Counted from the stretch's first letter, positions 9,941-18,862 are shown. The stretch is DNA of 64,000 bases from Saccharopolyspora galaxeae (GCF_016526145.1 NZ_JADDUE010000009.1:1-64000), one strand, 5' to 3'. A program made the numbers and translations. The notes: a model not told the origin generated them from the sequence alone.

Positions 9941-12222
9941 TCGCGGCGCTGGGGCGCAGTCTCCGCAAGCACTGGCTGCTCGTGCTGCTGGTGCTGTGCG
10001 GAGCCGTGCTGCGCGTCCTGGCGCAGCTGGCCTACCAGCCGGCACTGCTCTACATCGACTCGTTCCGCTACCTCGACGACCTCGGCATCTTCTACCCGGG
10101 CGGGATCAACCCCATCGGTTACGGGCTGCTGCTGCTCGGCCCGCTGCTGCTGGTGGGGAACCTGGCGTTCGTGGCCGCGGTGCAGCACCTGATCGGCCTC
10201 GCGCTCGGCGTCGCGAGCTACGCGCTGCTGGTGCGCTTCGGCGCGCGGTACTGGATCGCCGCGCTGGCGACCGCGCCGGTGCTGCTGGACGCCTACCAGG
10301 TGCAGATCGAGCACAACATCATGTCCGACGTGCTGTTCCAGGTCATGCTGCTGGCGGCGATCCTGGTGCTGACCTGGCGCGGAGCACCCGGGCCGCGCAC
10401 CGCCGCGATCGGCGGGCTGCTGCTGGCGGTGTCGGTGCTGGTGCGCATCGTCGGGCTGACGCTGGTGCTTCCGGCCGTGGTGTTCGTGCTGCTGGCCGCG
10501 GGGATCCGGCCGCGGGACGGCTGGCGGCGGCGGTTGCGCTCGGCAGGCGCGCTGGCCGGGGCCTTCGCCGGTGCGCTGTTCCTCTACGCGATGTACCACA
10601 TGATCTGGACCGGCGTGCCCGCGCTGGGCGGCTCGACCGGCAGCGTCGTCTATGGGCGCACCGCCGTCGTCGCGCAGTGCGGCGAACTCGACCTCACGCC
10701 GCAGGAAGAACTGGTCTGCCCGCGCGACCCGGTCGAAGCGCGCAAGGCGACCGGCATCGACTTCTACATCCACCGCTACCACACCCCGCAGGGCAAGAAC
10801 ACGTTGCCGCCGGGCGTCGATGTGGAGGCGGCGCAGAGCGGCATGGCCCGCAAGGTGCTGCTGCACCAGCCGTTCGACGTCGTCGGCGGAGTGCTGGAGG
10901 ACTTCTTCAAGGGATTCGCGCCGACCCGAACCCAAAGCCCCGGCGACGTGCCGCTGGACCGCTGGCAGTTCAAGACCGAATACCCGCTGTACGCCGACGC
11001 CTGGTACGTCACCGAGTGGACCGAGCTCTACGGCGACGGCACCTACTCGGTCGATCCCGGCATCGCCGGATTCCTGCGCTCCTACCAGCTCGGCGGCGGC
11101 TACACGCCGGGCACCGCGCTCGGCGGGATGCTCGCCGTCTCGGCGCTGGCCGTGCTCGGCGTCGGCCGAGCCCGCCGCAGCGGGATGCGCGCGGTCGTAC
11201 TGCTGCCCGCAGGGCTGGCGACCACCGTGCTGGGCACCGCCGCGGCCATGGAATTCTCCTGGCGCTACCAGCTGCCCGGCCTGGTGCTGCTGCCGCTGTC
11301 GGCCGGGCTCGCCGTGACCGCGATCATCGGGCGGCGGCCCGGCGCGCCACCGCTGCCTTATTTGAGACCGCCCACCCCGAAGGAGACGAAGATGTCCACG
11401 ACCTGTCCCGACGAGGTCGACCGGGCAGCCATGGACGGCTACGCCGAGCGCTACGGCGACCGCCGGTTAGCACCCGTGGTCGTGCTGATCGCGGCCTACA
11501 ACGAGCAGGAAGCGCTGGGCCCGGTGCTCGACGGCATCCCGGCGAACAGCTGCGGATTGGACGTCGACGCCCTCGTCGTCGTGGACGGGGCCACCGACGA
11601 CACCGCCGAGGTCGCGCTGCGCCACGGCGCGCAGACCTGCGTCGCCCCCGAGAACCGCGGGCAGGGCGCTGCGCTGCGCCTCGGCTACCGGTTGGCCGCC
11701 GAGCGCGGCGCGCGCTACGTGATCACCACAGACGCCGACGGCCAGTACGACATCACCGAGCTGCCGGACCTGCTGCAGCCGCTGGTCGACGACCGCGCGG
11801 ACTTCGTCACCGGTTCGCGGCGCCTCGGCCGCACCGAGAGCACCGACCTGGTGCGCCGCGCCGGGACCTACGTGTTCGCCTGGATGGTCAGCGCGATGAC
11901 CAGGCAGCGGATCACCGACACCTCGTTCGGCTTCCGCGCGATGAAGGTGCAGGTGCCGAACTCGGTGCGGCTGGAACAGCAGCAGTACCAGTCCTCCGAG
12001 CTGCTGGTCGGCGTGCTCGCCCGCGGTTACCGGGTGCTGGAGCGGCCGATGACGATGCTGGCCCGCACCGCGGGCGAGAGCAAGAAGGGCAACAACGTGC
12101 TCTACGGCTACCGCTACGCCAAGGTCGTCATCGGCACCTGGCTGCGCGAACGCCGCGCCCCGGTCGCGGCAACGGCCCCGGAGCCGGTCAGCGAGCCCGT
12201 TGCGGCCGCGAGCGAGCGGTGA
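9937..12222 (+). CDS. GT-C-type membrane glycosyltransferase fused to a DPM1-like GT2 domain
   Basis: This 761-residue open frame joins two modules. Residues about 1-485 are a polytopic membrane protein with an early acidic loop (YIDSFRYLDDLG), like GT-C mannosyltransferases that use polyprenyl-phosphate sugars. Residues from about 486 are a soluble GT2 domain with VVLIAAYNEQEA and TTDADGQYD, resembling polyprenyl-phosphate mannose synthase. At the junction, AAGGAG stands before an in-frame ATG at 11392, so the second module may also be made separately. The frame is open across the junction, but TGA occurs out of frame in TTATTTGAG at 11359-11367, so a one-base indel cannot be excluded. It overlaps the upstream epimerase by GTGA and the convergent gtrA end by 35 bases. 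Confidence 0.85.
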   Translation: MIAALGRSLRKHWLLVLLVLCGAVLRVLAQLAYQPALLYIDSFRYLDDLGIFYPGGINPIGYGLLLLGPLLLVGNLAFVAAVQHLIGLALGVASYALLVRFGARYWIAALATAPVLLDAYQVQIEHNIMSDVLFQVMLLAAILVLTWRGAPGPRTAAIGGLLLAVSVLVRIVGLTLVLPAVVFVLLAAGIRPRDGWRRRLRSAGALAGAFAGALFLYAMYHMIWTGVPALGGSTGSVVYGRTAVVAQCGELDLTPQEELVCPRDPVEARKATGIDFYIHRYHTPQGKNTLPPGVDVEAAQSGMARKVLLHQPFDVVGGVLEDFFKGFAPTRTQSPGDVPLDRWQFKTEYPLYADAWYVTEWTELYGDGTYSVDPGIAGFLRSYQLGGGYTPGTALGGMLAVSALAVLGVGRARRSGMRAVVLLPAGLATTVLGTAAAMEFSWRYQLPGLVLLPLSAGLAVTAIIGRRPGAPPLPYLRPPTPKETKMSTTCPDEVDRAAMDGYAERYGDRRLAPVVVLIAAYNEQEALGPVLDGIPANSCGLDVDALVVVDGATDDTAEVALRHGAQTCVAPENRGQGAALRLGYRLAAERGARYVITTDADGQYDITELPDLLQPLVDDRADFVTGSRRLGRTESTDLVRRAGTYVFAWMVSAMTRQRITDTSFGFRAMKVQVPNSVRLEQQQYQSSELLVGVLARGYRVLERPMTMLARTAGESKKGNNVLYGYRYAKVVIGTWLRERRAPVAATAPEPVSEPVAAASER

Positions 12223-12676
12223 AGATGAACCGGTCGATGATCAGGAACTTCACCACGAACATCACCAGGTAGGTCGCCGCGTACGCACCCCACACGACCG
12301 CGACCCGCGGGGCGTGGTCGTGCGGGAACGCCCCGAGCGCCAGCCGCTCGGCACCGCTGGTGGCGAGCGCGGCCAGCAGCGCGGTTCCCACCGACATCAC
12401 CGCGTAGCGGGTGATCTCCCCGCGCAGCGCCGCGCGCCCGCCGCCGCCCCAGGTGCGCCGGTTGAGCACGAAGTTCGGCACCGCACCGGCCAGCCATGCC
12501 AGCACCGTCGAGAACACCGCCGGGGCGCCCACCGCGTAGGAGCCGACGAACACGACCTGGCTGATCCCGGTCGCCACGACCGACGCGGCCGCGAACCGGC
12601 TCACCAGCTGCCAGTAGCGGCCGCGCCGCTCCCGCCCGGTCATTCCGGAGGGTTCCGTGGTTTCCGCGGCCTGCAT
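12188..12676 (-). CDS. GtrA-family membrane protein
   Basis: A 162-residue protein with four predicted membrane helices, of the GtrA family. VSRFAAASVVATGISQVVF and NFVLNRRTWGGGG (the conserved NFxLNRxWTF-like motif) are clear, and the C-terminus KFLIIDRFIFTARS is typical. Family members are thought to move undecaprenyl-phosphate-linked sugars across the membrane or to assist DPM1-like synthases. Convergent overlap with the GT-C/GT2 gene fits that role. The ATG at 12676 follows GGAAGGACGGG. Confidence 0.9.
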   Translation of the reverse strand: MQAAETTEPSGMTGRERRGRYWQLVSRFAAASVVATGISQVVFVGSYAVGAPAVFSTVLAWLAGAVPNFVLNRRTWGGGGRAALRGEITRYAVMSVGTALLAALATSGAERLALGAFPHDHAPRVAVVWGAYAATYLVMFVVKFLIIDRFIFTARSRPQRAR

Positions 12677-13021
12677 TTTCCCGTCCTTCCCAGACAGCTT
12701 TCCGGCGAGTACCGCGCCGTTGCCGGTGCGGTTCGTGTCCGCACGATAGCGAGGTGCCGCGAAGTGCCGTTGCTCTCTCATCCGCGGCAGGTTCGACTCT
12801 TCGCTACGCCGCCGAAGGATGAGACCATTTCGATGTCTTCGGGGCGGGATCCGGGCCGCACGAGCGCCTTCACCTCGTTCCGACAGGATGTTTCCTACCG
12901 TGCCGATCGTCGCCGGCGCCGAGTCCGGGTTCCGGTGACCGTGGCCGCCGGTGTTCGCGCTCCCGGGGCGGAACCGCAGGCGCCGGTGGCACACCCGCAA
13001 TGACGTAGAGGAGAACAAGGC
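12677..13021. other. Divergent intergenic region between gtrA and sqdB
   Basis: These 345 bases separate the divergent starts of gtrA and the sulfoquinovose synthase gene and must hold both promoters. The sqdB end carries the ribosome binding site GAGGAG. I see no coding frame with convincing codon bias and no clear palindrome. Confidence 0.5.
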
Positions 13022-14191
13022 GTGCGAATCCTCGTCCTCGGGGGCGATGGCTACCTGGGCTGGCCGACCGCTCTGCACCTGTCCGATCACGGCCACGAGG
13101 TGGCGGTGGCCGACAACTTCGCCAGGCGCGGCTACGACCACGAGATGGGCGTGCAGAGCCTGGTACCGATCGAGCCGATGCAGTCCCGCGTCGACACTTG
13201 GCGGGAGGTATCCGGAAAAGCCATCAAGTCCTACTACGGCGATCTGTGCGATGCCGATTTCACCTACGAGATGGTTCGTGATTTCCGGCCGGACACCATC
13301 GTGCACTACGCGGAGCAGCGCGCCGCGCCGTACTCGATGATCGACCGCAAGCACGCGGTCTACACCCAGCAGAACAACGTGGTCGGCAACCTCAACGTGC
13401 TGTTCGCGATCCAGGAGATCGACCCCGAGATCCACCTGGTGAAGCTGGGCACGATGGGCGAGTACGGGACGCCGAACATCGACATCGAAGAGGGCTGGCT
13501 GGAGGTCACGCACAAGGGGCGGACCGACCGGATGCTGTACCCGAAGAAGCCGGGCTCCTTCTACCACCTCAGCAAGGTGCACGACAGCCACAACATCGAG
13601 TTCGCCTGCCGGATCTGGGGGCTTCGCGCGACCGACCTGAACCAGGGCGTGGTCTACGGCCAGGAGACGCCGCAAACCCTGCGCGACCCGCGGCTGGCGA
13701 CCCGTTTCGATTACGACGCGGTGTTCGGCACGGTGCTGAACCGGTTTGTGATCCAGGCGGTGCTGGGGCACCCGCTGACGGTGTACGGCAGCGGCGGGCA
13801 GACCCGCGGGCTGATCGACATCCGGGACACCGTGGAGTGCATCCGGCTGGCCGCGGAGAACCCGGCCGAGCCGGGCGAGTTCCGGGTGTTCAACCAGATG
13901 ACCGAGAGCTTCTCGGTGGAGGAGATCGCCAAGGTCGTGGCCAACAGCTTCGACGGCGCGGTCGAGGTCGAGTACCTGGACAACCCGCGGGTGGAGCAGT
14001 CCGAGCACCACTACAACGTGGTGCACACCGGGCTGGTCGAGCTGGGCCTGCAGCCGCACCTGCTGTCGAACACGCTGATCGAGTCGCTGTTCGGGGTGGC
14101 CCAGCAGCACGTCGGCCGGGTCGATCTGGGCGCGATGCGCCCGACCGTGCAGTGGCGGACGGCTTCCAGCCCGCTGCGTTCGGAGAGCTGA
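13022..14191 (+). CDS. sqdB: UDP-sulfoquinovose synthase (SQD1/SqdB-like)
   Basis: A 389-residue extended SDR closely resembling plant SQD1 and bacterial SqdB, which form UDP-sulfoquinovose from UDP-glucose and sulfite. Features seen: GGDGYLGWPTALHL (NAD binding), KLGTMGEYGTPNIDIEEG with Thr144, SFYHLSKVHDSHNI with Tyr181 and Lys185, the DLNQGVVYG segment, and GQTRGLIDIRDTVECI. These match the catalytic Thr/Tyr/Lys of SQD1 within one residue of its numbering. GAGGAG precedes the GTG start. Nearby glycosyltransferase genes and a TauE/SafE permease fit a sulfosugar pathway. Another sugar substrate is possible, but the match is unusually specific. Confidence 0.9.
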   Translation: MRILVLGGDGYLGWPTALHLSDHGHEVAVADNFARRGYDHEMGVQSLVPIEPMQSRVDTWREVSGKAIKSYYGDLCDADFTYEMVRDFRPDTIVHYAEQRAAPYSMIDRKHAVYTQQNNVVGNLNVLFAIQEIDPEIHLVKLGTMGEYGTPNIDIEEGWLEVTHKGRTDRMLYPKKPGSFYHLSKVHDSHNIEFACRIWGLRATDLNQGVVYGQETPQTLRDPRLATRFDYDAVFGTVLNRFVIQAVLGHPLTVYGSGGQTRGLIDIRDTVECIRLAAENPAEPGEFRVFNQMTESFSVEEIAKVVANSFDGAVEVEYLDNPRVEQSEHHYNVVHTGLVELGLQPHLLSNTLIESLFGVAQQHVGRVDLGAMRPTVQWRTASSPLRSES

Positions 14192-14224
14192 GCCGCAGGC
14201 TCGGCGGACCGAAGTTCCGCGGAT

Positions 14225-14261
14225 CCGGCGGGTGCCCGTTTCGGGCGCCCGCCGGCTTTTT
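14225..14261 (+). terminator. Rho-independent terminator after sqdB
   Basis: The arms CCGGCGGGTGCCCG and CGGGCGCCCGCCGG enclose the tetraloop-like TTT and are followed by CTTTTT. This is the most canonical terminator in the window, 34 bases after the sqdB stop. Confidence 0.95.
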
Positions 14262-14762
14262 GCCCGGCCCGGTCGCCGGCGATCACGCCGCCGATTCGGT
14301 GCTGTGCTCGAACTGTGCGCCCCAAGGGCTGGAATATTCCAAATTAGGCGTGCACACTGTGAACCAACGCGCCTCGCCGGAACGGCTGCCAACGGTGCGG
14401 GGTCGCCGAGGTGGCACCGAGCGAGCCGCGGTTCGCCCATCGCGGGCGGAAACACGATGCGGCCGTGCGACGGCCGCGGTACGGGGAGCGGCGTCCCGGG
14501 CGCGAGCACTAGCACCTGTTCGCACCCGGGGCGCCTACCGCGTGTCGGGGGGCTTCCACACGGCCCACAGACCGTAGCCCTTTCGTATGATTCGCGCGAT
14601 ACGGCACGTGGGTAATTCCCGACGCTGCGTGCGTTATGATCAGCTTTTCGGTCCTGGCTTTCTCGCCGGTCCCGGCGGATGCCGCGAGCCGACCGGCCGC
14701 ACTCGGCCGCTCCAGCGACTCGACCGGCCGGTCACTCGTTCGGCGCAGCGACGCCTGCCGAT
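14262..14762. other. Gene-free stretch between sqdB and the TauE/SafE gene
   Basis: About 500 bases between convergent genes, beyond the sqdB terminator. It includes short AT-rich patches (for example around 14335-14350 and 14580-14650) that differ from flanking coding DNA. No frame has protein-like composition, and I see no RNA gene. Confidence 0.4.
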
Positions 14763-15653
14763 TCAGCCGACCGGCTCACCGGCCTCGTCCGGAACCTCCT
14801 CGCGCCGGTCCCGCACGATCTGGCGCACCGTGAACACCAGCGCCGCCACCCAGGCCAGCACGATCACCGCGTAGATCACCGACGGCGCGGGCAGCTCGAA
14901 CGCCTTGATCAGCGTGCGGGCGTTGGTGAGCACGATCAGCCCGCCCGCACCGACGCCGATCATCCGCATCGGCACGATCCGCACCAGGTAAGCCGCCAGC
15001 GGCGCGGCCACCACGCCACCGACCAGCAGCGCGCCCACCGTCATCCAGGACAGCGGTTCGCCGGCCAGCGAGGTGAGGAACCCGACGCTGGCGGCCATCG
15101 CCACCAGGAACTCGCTGGTGTCCACCGAACCGACGATCTTGCGCGGCTCGACCTTGCCGGTGCTCAGCAACGTCGGCGTGGACACCGGGCCCCAACCGCC
15201 GCCGCCGGTGGCGTCGACGAAACCCGCCACCAGGCCCAGCGGCGCCAGCAGTTTCGGGCTCACCCCGGTCAATTGGCGCTTGCGCAGCGGGCGCAGCGCG
15301 AACCGCAGCAGCACGTAGGCGCCCAGCACCAGCAGGATCGTCGACATCCAGGGCTCGGCCGCCTCGGTCGAAATGTTGCTCAGCGCGGTGGCACCGAGGA
15401 ACGCCCCGACCGCGCCCGGCACGCCGAGCTGCAGCACGACCTTCCAGTCCACGTTGCCGAACCGCCAGTGCGAGACCCCGGAGGCCACCGACGTGCCGAT
15501 CTCGGCCAGGTGCACCGAGGCCGAGGCCAGCGCCGGGCTCAGGCCCGCCGTCAGCAGGATCGTCGTGGAGGTCACCCCGTAGGCCATGCCGAGGGAACCG
15601 TCGACGAGCTGGGCTATGAACCCGCCGAGCGCGAAGATCAGGAAGGTCTGCAC
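14763..15653 (-). CDS. TauE/SafE-family (TSUP) permease
   Basis: A 296-residue membrane protein of the TauE/SafE (sulfite exporter, TSUP) family with about eight membrane helices and two repeated halves. The N-terminal FALGGFIAQLVDGSLGMAYG and the second-half GLVAGFVDATGGGGWGPVST are family signatures. Members move sulfite, sulfonates or related anions. A GTG at 15653 with GGAGAG just upstream fits better than the longer open frame. It is convergent with sqdB, whose product uses sulfite, so a role in sulfite handling is an attractive inference but not proven. Confidence 0.9.
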   Translation of the reverse strand: MQTFLIFALGGFIAQLVDGSLGMAYGVTSTTILLTAGLSPALASASVHLAEIGTSVASGVSHWRFGNVDWKVVLQLGVPGAVGAFLGATALSNISTEAAEPWMSTILLVLGAYVLLRFALRPLRKRQLTGVSPKLLAPLGLVAGFVDATGGGGWGPVSTPTLLSTGKVEPRKIVGSVDTSEFLVAMAASVGFLTSLAGEPLSWMTVGALLVGGVVAAPLAAYLVRIVPMRMIGVGAGGLIVLTNARTLIKAFELPAPSVIYAVIVLAWVAALVFTVRQIVRDRREEVPDEAGEPVG

Positions 15654-16700
15654 GATCTCTCCGTGGGGTGGCGTTCGGGAAGGCCCCGGCAGTGCCGGAT
15701 CTTTCGCGGCACGCATCTTTCGGGGCGTGGTGGGACGGGCGCGGACCTCCGCAGCGGCTCTGCCCGGCGCGCGGTGGAGTTCAGGCGCGGCACGCGGCAG
15801 GCGCTGCGCGGCGCGGGCAGGGCGCAGGAACGGCCTGGGACTCGGGAGCTACTGGACCCGGTCGAGCGCAGGACGGTTCAGGATGCGCCGACGACACCCG
15901 GATGAACAGACGAGCAGCAGATCCACATGCAGGCGTTGCACGAGCACGCCCCACTGGTCACCGCACGTCATGCCCGCCAGTGAACCAGATCGACCCATCG
16001 TGCGGCAGCCATGTCCCAAAGTCCGGGAGTCCGGCGGCGTTCGGTCACCGCGCTCGCACACGCCGGAATCTCGATCACCCGGTTCAGCGCCGAGCGCTGT
16101 CGGAGGCGATCGTTGCGGGAGCCCGCGGTGCAGGCTGTGGACGGCTCCTCACCGCCTCGCTCACGGCGGCTTCATCGAGGGTTGTGTCGGTCTTGTGCCC
16201 AAGACCACTTTCGCCGATCTGACGCCTTGGTCGACGACCCACTCGCAAGATCCATCGTCCTGATCGAATGCGCAGGTCACCGGCGAGTCCGGCGGAGTCC
16301 GCCCGCCGCCCCGCGCGGTCGGGCGCGGCTTCGCCGAACGTTCGGCCGCAGCGCCCATTATGCCGTTGACCAGGGAAAAACACTGATCGCGGGCAGGTGG
16401 GTGCACGCGGTCGCCGATCTCGGCGGACCCTCGCGGAGGCCGGTTCCCGGAGCGCCTCAAGCTAGATCATCTGCGTAACCTGAAGGTCATCTCTTCCTGT
16501 CACTAAATGTGCTCGTGTGAGCCGCGTGCGGCAGGCGTACTTCCTGCTGAAGGGTGATGAATTGCCGCCCTTGGTGACGCTTAGCTACCTTTTTCGCTGG
16601 AACGTCACGGTTCGGTCACGAAAAGATCTCGCCCCCGAAGAGGTCACCCGCGTCCCCCGGCGGGAGTGCCCGGACCATCCCCGAAGACGGAAAGGCGATA
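15654..16700. other. 1-kb gene-poor stretch upstream of the M23 peptidase
   Basis: I find no convincing gene in about 1,050 bases. Open frames on both strands have mixed composition and weaker third-position GC than neighbouring genes. Two overlapping minus-strand frames at 16084-16460 each contain protein-like pieces (for example DQDDGSCEWVVDQGVRSAK and GHKTDTTLDEAAVSEAVR), which would fit a decayed gene with a frameshift. The last 200 bases must contain the M23 peptidase promoter and leader. Confidence 0.45.
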
Positions 16701-17486
16701 ATGGCCAAGCAAAGCGAGGAGACCGGTCAGACCCCGAAGCCGGCTCTCCGCGAGTCCCTGCTGAACTCGTTCCGCCCCCGGCCCGGGAACAAGTTCCCCA
16801 TCGGCAACAAGATCGCCGCGGCCGCGGTCGCGGTCGGTGCCTTCGCCGCGATCGGCCAGCCGCTGGCCGCGAACGCGACCGGAGGCGCCGAGGAGCACGC
16901 CGTGCGCCCGGTCGCCGAGCAGCAGGCCGCCCCGGTCCACCTGCCCGCGGCGCCCGCCGCGGGTGCGCAGGACGCCGCCAAGCAGCTCGACAAGAGCAAG
17001 GCGATCGCCGCGGAGCAGGCCAACCAGGCCCCTGCGCCTGCGGCTCAACCCGCGGCCGCGGCCAAGCCGGCAGCTCCGGCCAAGCCCGCCGCGGCGAAGG
17101 CGGACTTCGTCAAGCCCGCCGAAGGCACCCTCAGCTCCGGCTTCGGCACCCGCTGGGGCAGCTCGCACAAGGGCATCGACATCGCCAACAAGATCGGCAC
17201 CCCGATCAAGAGCGTCGCCGACGGCAAGGTCATCAGCGCCGGTCCGGCCAGCGGTTTCGGCCAGTGGGTGCGGGTGCAGCACAACGACGGCACGATCACC
17301 GTCTACGGCCACATCAACACCATCGACGTGAAGACCGGGCAAAAGGTGAACGCAGGCGACAAGATCGCCACTCTTGGCAACAAGGGCAAGTCCACCGGCC
17401 CGCACCTGCACTTCGGTGTGCAGAAGGGTGGCACCAAGGTCGACCCGCAGCCCTGGCTGCAGCAGCACGGCATCTCGGTCAAGTGA
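16701..17486 (+). CDS. M23-family peptidoglycan endopeptidase, membrane-anchored
   Basis: A 261-residue envelope protein. Residues about 35-58 are a hydrophobic export segment after a basic N-terminus. An Ala/Pro/Lys-rich linker follows (about 85-135) and then a LytM/M23 domain. Zinc ligands are visible as His156 and Asp160 in SSHKGIDIAN, and the HxH motif is His235/His237 in GPHLHFG. It probably cleaves peptidoglycan cross-bridges outside the membrane during growth. The ATG at 16701 follows ACGGAAAGGCGATA. A long leader region precedes it, but I could not identify the c-di-AMP riboswitch sometimes found before such genes. A 12-bp hairpin follows the stop. Confidence 0.93.
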   Translation: MAKQSEETGQTPKPALRESLLNSFRPRPGNKFPIGNKIAAAAVAVGAFAAIGQPLAANATGGAEEHAVRPVAEQQAAPVHLPAAPAAGAQDAAKQLDKSKAIAAEQANQAPAPAAQPAAAAKPAAPAKPAAAKADFVKPAEGTLSSGFGTRWGSSHKGIDIANKIGTPIKSVADGKVISAGPASGFGQWVRVQHNDGTITVYGHINTIDVKTGQKVNAGDKIATLGNKGKSTGPHLHFGVQKGGTKVDPQPWLQQHGISVK

Positions 17487-17491
17487 TGCCC

Positions 17492-17518
17492 GGTTCCGGG
17501 CCCGCCGGGCCCGGAACC
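17492..17518. terminator. Hairpin after the M23 peptidase gene
   Basis: A perfect 12-bp stem, GGTTCCGGGCCC / GGGCCCGGAACC, with loop GCC, starts 6 bases after the stop. No T tract follows, so termination would rely on the GC-rich stem alone. Confidence 0.7.
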
Positions 17519-17606
17519 CCGCAAGCCGGCCGTCCGAGGTCCGAGCTCCTTCCCCCGGCCGGGCCCCGGACGGTCCTTCCAACCGCCTAGGCGCGAACAG
17601 CCCCCG

Positions 17607-18425
17607 TCAGTCCTGTGCGGACTCGGCGGGGGTTCGTTCGCTCTCCATCCGCTCGCGAAGCCACACGAGCGTCCGGGACAGCAGCCGGGACACGTGCATC
17701 TGCGAGATGCCGACCTGCTCGGCGATCTGGGTCTGGGTCATCGAGCGGAAGAACCGCATCACCAGGATCCGGCGCTCCCGCTCGTCCAGCTCGGCCAGCA
17801 GCGGGCGGATCGTCTCCCGGTTCTCCACCTCGGCCAGCTCGGCGTCGTCCGAGCCGATCGCGTCCCCGAGCGGGATCTCGTCGGTGGCGGTGAGCAGCTC
17901 GTCCAGCGAAGCGCTGCGGTAGGCGTTGCCCGCCTCCAGTCCCCGGTAGACGTCGTCCCTGCTGATGCCCAGGTGCTCGGCCAGCTCGCTGGGCGTGGGG
18001 GCGCGGCCGAGTTCCTGGGACTGCCGCGCGATCGCCGAGGACACCGACAGGTGCAGCTCCTGCAGCCTGCGCGGCATCCGCACCGCCCAGCCGGTGTCCC
18101 GGAAGTGCCTGCGGACCTCACCCATGATCGTCGGAACCGCGTAGGACAGGAAGTCCACGCCGCGTTCGGGATCGAACCGGTCCACCGCGTTGATCAGACC
18201 GAGGGTGGCGACCTGGGTGAGGTCCTCCTGGGACTCGCCGCGGTGGCTGAACCGGCGCGCGATGTGCTCGGCCACCGGGAGATGTTCGGTGACCAGCCGG
18301 TCCCGCAGTTGTTCGTAGCGGGGGTCTTGCTTACTCACACCCGCGAGTTCGGCGAACAGCGGCGCCAGTTCGTCGTACCGTTGATGTCGCGAGTGCGCAG
18401 CGTGATCGGAATCCGCCTGCTTCAC
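17607..18425 (-). CDS. sigF: RNA polymerase sigma factor of the SigF/SigB stress group
   Basis: A 272-residue group 3 sigma factor. Region 2 lies at about residues 45-115 (HIARRFSHRGESQEDLTQVATLGL, read in two parts), region 3 at about 120-195 and region 4 at about 210-260 with the helix-turn-helix MTQTQIAEQVGISQMHVSRL. It resembles actinobacterial SigF/SigB sigma factors for stress and development. The GTG start overlaps the upstream anti-sigma stop in GTGA (18422-18425). A stem (CCCCCG/CGGGGG with an inner AGTCC/GGACT) covers the stop codon and may terminate transcription. Confidence 0.93.
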   Translation of the reverse strand: MKQADSDHAAHSRHQRYDELAPLFAELAGVSKQDPRYEQLRDRLVTEHLPVAEHIARRFSHRGESQEDLTQVATLGLINAVDRFDPERGVDFLSYAVPTIMGEVRRHFRDTGWAVRMPRRLQELHLSVSSAIARQSQELGRAPTPSELAEHLGISRDDVYRGLEAGNAYRSASLDELLTATDEIPLGDAIGSDDAELAEVENRETIRPLLAELDERERRILVMRFFRSMTQTQIAEQVGISQMHVSRLLSRTLVWLRERMESERTPAESAQD

Positions 18426-18862
18426 TCGTGAGTCCGTCCCTTGGTCAACTCAATGCGAACGACGTGGGCACCGTCGGTGTCCGCGTCCGGTTGCACCGAG
18501 GTTGACACAGTGTCGGTGAGTGCGCTCAGGACGCGCCAACTGAACGTGTCCTGCCGCGGTGCCTGAGCGGAATCACTGCGCACCGACGCGGAGACGGTCA
18601 ATTCGTGGTCCTGGCCCGCGAACCGGCAGACCAGCGGCGCGGACCCGGCCGCGAGCCGCACCAGGGTCGAGCACGCCTCGTCCACGGCCAGCCGCAGGTC
18701 GGCGATCGAGTCCACGTCGAAGTCCGCTCGCATGGCCAGATCACCGGTCACCGCGCGCAACACCGACAGCTGGGACGCCTCGGCGGCGACCCGCACCTCC
18801 ACCACGGAGGAGTCCGGGACCTGCGCGGTCCGTTCGCCGTGTCCGGACTCGGGTGCTGACAC
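18422..18862 (-). CDS. Anti-sigma factor, RsbW-type ATP-binding protein
   Basis: A 146-residue GHKL-fold anti-sigma factor paired with the downstream sigma gene. IADLRLAVDEACSTLVRLAA is the N-box helix of RsbW-like proteins. The glycine-rich ATP lid is poorly conserved, as in many actinobacterial members. The family holds sigma factors inactive and can phosphorylate anti-anti-sigma factors, though none is encoded nearby. I chose GTG at 18862 because GAGG lies 7 bases upstream. The frame stays open to an ATG at 18967, so about 35 more residues cannot be excluded. Confidence 0.85.
   Translation of the reverse strand: MSAPESGHGERTAQVPDSSVVEVRVAAEASQLSVLRAVTGDLAMRADFDVDSIADLRLAVDEACSTLVRLAAGSAPLVCRFAGQDHELTVSASVRSDSAQAPRQDTFSWRVLSALTDTVSTSVQPDADTDGAHVVRIELTKGRTHE

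Noticed and set aside
14580-14840. Short plus-strand frames after sqdB as a small gene
   Set aside because: Composition is Arg/Ser/Pro-rich without ribosome binding site, overlapping the end of the permease gene.
16450-16700. c-di-AMP (ydaO-type) riboswitch before the M23 peptidase
   Set aside because: I looked for the conserved blocks known from such leaders and did not find them.
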